A DNA stretch of 51,166 bases from Phoronis ovalis (lineage: Eukaryota > Phoronida > Phoronidae). The stretch is from contig JAOXYB010025845.1 in NCBI GenBank assembly GCA_028565635.1, positions 1 through 51,166 of the forward strand, read 5' to 3'. The notes below the pieces were generated by a model. That model was given only the letters and a program-made list of their open reading frames with translations, was not told where the DNA came from and did not search any database. Below are positions 47,527 to 51,166 of this stretch, one piece after another. Positions within the stretch are counted from its first letter, which is position 1. Each line of letters starts with the position of its first letter. The translations under genes and the position numbers were made by a program.

Positions 47527-49911
47527 ATGGTCCTTAACCTTGGGAAGGCTATACAAGCCACCACTCCTGTATTTCTATTACTGTGCATTTTACGACGATT
47601 GGGCACAATGGCCTGGAGGTCAACTGGTGATACCAATGGTCAGCTTGTAGATAATCTCAGAAGTAAGTGATTGCGTATATCTCCAAAATACTTTGTTATT
47701 ATATATCCCAGTGTAGCAAGACCTCTTAGTGCAGGCTGTGAAGGTCATTGATAATTCACCTAATGATGGCCCTTGCAGCTTAATCGGTACCACTTTACTG
47801 GCAATAGTTTTCAAGTCTAACATAACAAGGGGAATAAACCCCCAACAATCTTATAATTACTTATAAGGCTTTACGACCACCCTTGCATGTATATCTTGAT
47901 TCGTAATTGATCTGTGGTCCCCAGATTTTCATCTATTTGTGTTAACTACACGTCACCTTGTTATAAATGGGCAAAATGGAAAACAACTGAAATCTATTTT
48001 GTGCATTTTCATGTTTTGGCACAAAATGATACTTATTTACATAAATTATATCATTTTCAGGGAATGGCATTATTAGTGATGATCGTGTATACAAAGCAAT
48101 GCTGGCAGTAGACAGAGGCCTGTTTTGCAGTCACAATCCTTATATGGATTCTCCACAGAGCATTGGTTACCATGTCACTATTAGTGCGCCGCATATGGTA
48201 TGTATTATTTATATTCAAGGGAAAGGTACTTCAGAATTTTTCATTCATAATGCTACTAAAGTATGTGGTATTGAACTGATAGCATAGCTTAAGATCAATG
48301 AATGATCATGCAATAAGCTTGTGCATTAACAACTCAAATTTGTAGTTAATATCTATTAATGATTATAGGATTAAACTATTATCAGGGAGAAAGTAAACTT
48401 CAGCTGTGTCAGACTGAAATTGTTAAAAATGTTTGGTTTTGTCAAGAAAATGGATGACAGTCTATCCAATGATAATCAGTCTTGTAGATACCAGCAGTAG
48501 GTTTACACCAGAGACAATGGCTATTGTGTAGCCGGATATAAAAGGGGACTGATGTCCATTGCGCATGGTAGAGCATTTCATCAATCCTACATGAAAGGAC
48601 ATGATGATGGGGAGAGGAAAGATTCTTTTGCAATATATTATTTCGTATTTTCTAGCATGCCCATGCTCTGCAGATTCTTTCTGGTCATCTGAAGGAAGGT
48701 GCTAGTGCATTGGATGTTGGTTCAGGAAGTGGTTACCTGACTGCATGCTTTGCACTTATGGTAAGTTTACGTGTAATTTTTGTTTCTGTATGCAAGATGA
48801 CAGGCAAATTTATTCTTGTTTAATCCTTGCACACTATAATCATATGTATGGTACCACTGAGAAGAAAATTAGTATTATTATATGTTAAGGAATGTCACCA
48901 ACTTTTCTGCTCGAGAAGTGCCTTTGTGTTTTATTAAGGTGCTTTGTTATTTGCCATGAAATTCCTTCTTTGAAATGTGGGGGAAAGAAGTCTTTCACTT
49001 GTGGTTATTCTTCTGCTATCATAGGTTGGGGAGACTGGCCATGTTGTTGGTATTGATCATATAGATGAATTAGTAAACATGTCTATAAACAATATGCGGA
49101 AAGATCCTAACCTGGCTGACTTGATGGCCGATAATAAGATGGAACTAGTTGTTGGTGATGGAAGGAAAGGTTATCCACATGGTGCTCCATATGATGCCAT
49201 ACATGTTGGTGCTGCTGCTCCTGTGTTACCACAAGATGTAAGTTATTTTAAGATACCATTTTCTTATGTGCAGTTTAAAATTCTTTCAGTCTTTCAAGTG
49301 CGTGTTTTGCGTTTGGCCTCCTAAAATCCATTTTCTACTCTAGTTCTTTACTCCTAGGTCATTTGCAGAGTTCTACTATTTCATTTTGTAGAATGAATCA
49401 TTAACCAACCACATCTCAACTTTAGTTATATATCAATCAATTTGCCATATTCACTCAGACCTATAAATGAACAAATGTAAATGACTCTGAATGATAAAGT
49501 CTCCTCTGCAACTCAAATTTTGTCAAATGGAGTATGTAATTGGATGAAGTATGTTTTCCACTAGGGTATCCCACTCTACACACAGCTGGGATAATTAGGC
49601 TTTTACCATTTTAATTTTGCTAACATTTTATTAGTAGTCTTGAAACAGACACATCTGTGTTATTGCGAAACAATGTATTTTTTGTATTATGTTAGGTAGT
49701 TTGTTACCAATAAGTTACTGATTTATTGTAGTTGATTGACCAGCTAAAACCTGGTGGTCGCCTGATATGCCCTGTTGGTCCCGAAGGTCACAATCAGCAG
49801 TTGGAACAGGTGGACAAGCTTCCAGATGGAAGTATTAGAAGAGAGGATCTAATGGGTGTCATCTATGTTCCTCTAACAGACAAGCAAAAGCAGTGGTCAA
49901 GGTGGAAATAA
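47527..49911 (+). CDS. PCMT1: Protein-L-isoaspartate (D-aspartate) O-methyltransferase, five exons, with N-terminal hydrophobic extension
   Basis: The enzyme transfers a methyl group from S-adenosylmethionine to isoaspartyl residues in damaged proteins, starting their repair. Exons are 47527-47662, 48061-48197, 48656-48760, 49025-49237 and 49732-49911, with consistent phases and TAA at 49909-49911, giving 256 residues. Visible marks are [37 protein letters not shown], the SAM motif [16 protein letters not shown] (residues about 109-124), [36 protein letters not shown], and the end [13 protein letters not shown]. The classic start would be MAWRS (ATG at 47608; 229 residues, close to the usual 227). 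An in-frame ATG at 47527 adds 27 residues with a hydrophobic segment ([15 protein letters not shown]), like the long vertebrate form. Either or both may be used. Confidence 0.95.
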
Positions 49912-51166
49912 CTGCATGTATTTGTTCTTATTACAATTTGCTTTGACACTTTGTGAATTTGTTGACACATTGTTCAATTTTTTTGTCTTCTGTATGTGAT
50001 GTCACTTTCATGTAATCAGAAGTACAGAAGTTCATTCAGAGTGTTTCAAAACACCCCTAAATAGATACTTGTTTATGACATGATATGGCAACACTGTCAC
50101 ATGTAGATCCAAACTGTAATAAATGTTTGTTATACTTATTAATTAAAGTAGTTGAAAAACACAAAGAATATACACTGACTGGAAGTAAATGCTCCAAGTT
50201 TTAAACAAGTGTTACTCGAAGAATGTTGGTTAATGATTAGAAAATAATTGCATTGCTATCAACTTTGCAATACTAAACTTATCTGCTACATGTATATATA
50301 TCATTTATTTAATTTCGTATTGTTATTTTTGTACCCCTCCAGATATCAAGTGGTAATAAGATTTCACTTAGGAATATTGAAACAAGGGCAATAAGTCTAG
50401 CATACAAAGAATCATATAGTTTTTGTATTTTTACTTCCTTCATATTTAGTCTTCTGCTCACATATAAATAGACTTTTCTACGATTTCGTATGGGTAACGT
50501 CACGAAACACAAACATATTTTCCCACTTTAAAAAACTTCTGGAAAAACCCATTTTATACTGTCAAGTGATAAAATAGAACACCAATGATACACCTTCAGA
50601 ATTTTTGATTCATTTACCTGTTTCCACTTGCACAATTCTTACATTTGAAGCCAAGGATTTCTATTATATGTATGAATCTACCGGTGCAGCTGTGCAAAAC
50701 TTTCCAGAAAGTAGAGTTTTGTATTCTGCATCGGAGAGATTTTTCGCTGATTTCGTCTACTGATGTCCCAACTTTAATTCCTCTAGTGTGCCACACAACT
50801 TTGCTGCACTTTTAATAATTTTATATTTTAAGTTGAATTTAAAATATTAATGTTTTAGTTTTGAACATTTTTTACTTTAATCTAATGAAGGTGGATGTAA
50901 ATATCACATACTTTTGCTGACTTTATTATATTCAGGAAGCAGGAAGTTAAATTTCAGAATGTAACCATTATCAAATTGAATGAAGTATTATTACATTTTT
51001 GCTGTTTATCCTATCTATAGGATACCCAGCATTGGTATCGTCTTTTGCGGGATGATTTTCAATATTGAGTTTATTTTAAAGAAATTCCCTTTTAGCTAAT
51101 AATAACTGTTCCAGCATGAAAAAAGTGCGGGCAATAGGAATATGAAGTAGAAAGGGAAAAATATGT
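49912..51166. other. PCMT1 3' untranslated region and downstream sequence
   Basis: AT-rich sequence after the PCMT1 stop. The AATAAA at 50118-50123 marks the likely transcript end. No coding signal, RNA gene or repeat was recognised from there to the window end; the short minus-strand frames near 50309-50796 show no family character. Confidence 0.6.
50118..50123 (+). terminator. Poly(A) signal of PCMT1
   Basis: A canonical AATAAA about 207 nt after the stop codon, followed within 30 nt by a T-rich stretch. Confidence 0.65.

Noticed and set aside
1-51166. CRISPR arrays, prokaryotic operons, riboswitches, rRNA or tRNA genes
   Set aside because: The sequence is spliced animal DNA; no spaced direct-repeat array, cloverleaf or rRNA core motif was noticed by eye. 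A covariance-model scan would be needed to exclude tRNAs fully.

Overview
The window is animal nuclear DNA. Genes are split by GT-AG introns, the sequence is visibly AT-rich, there are no operons, and several transposon-like repeats sit in introns. I cannot place the species. A beta-type spectrin, a PAN-fibrinogen gene, an annexin with a ciliary CFAP97 module, and frequent TACATGTA-like words would suit a marine invertebrate; a lophotrochozoan such as a mollusc is possible, but this is inference.

Layout. (1) 462-27542, plus strand: 33 exons encode the C-terminal 2449 residues of a beta-type spectrin. There are about 13 spectrin repeats, a charged linker, a PH domain and an unusually long tail of about 800 residues. 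Sequence character around the last repeats and the PH domain recalls the beta-heavy (karst/SPTBN5) class. The N-terminal actin-binding half lies upstream of the window. (2) 13871-16138, minus strand, inside one large spectrin intron: a complete two-exon gene for a secreted PAN-plus-fibrinogen-domain protein. Its own intron holds a transposon remnant (14873-15631). (3) 29920-45334, minus strand: 18 exons splice in frame into a 916-residue protein. An N-terminal CFAP97 (Hemingway-type) domain is joined to two four-repeat annexin cores separated by a basic disordered linker. I do not know of this combination, and it is the most interesting item here. (4) 47527-49911, plus strand: a complete five-exon PCMT1 (protein-L-isoaspartate O-methyltransferase) with an N-terminal hydrophobic extension.

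The spectrin and annexin genes converge (tail to tail across about 2.4 kb). The annexin and PCMT1 genes diverge from a roughly 2.2 kb region that contains a 423-bp MITE with 8-bp target duplications. Beyond a loose theme of membrane skeleton, calcium-dependent membrane binding and cilia, nothing shows that the genes act together. Exon ends were set by hand from splice consensus, reading frame and protein-family fit. Phases agree at every junction, but no transcript evidence was available.
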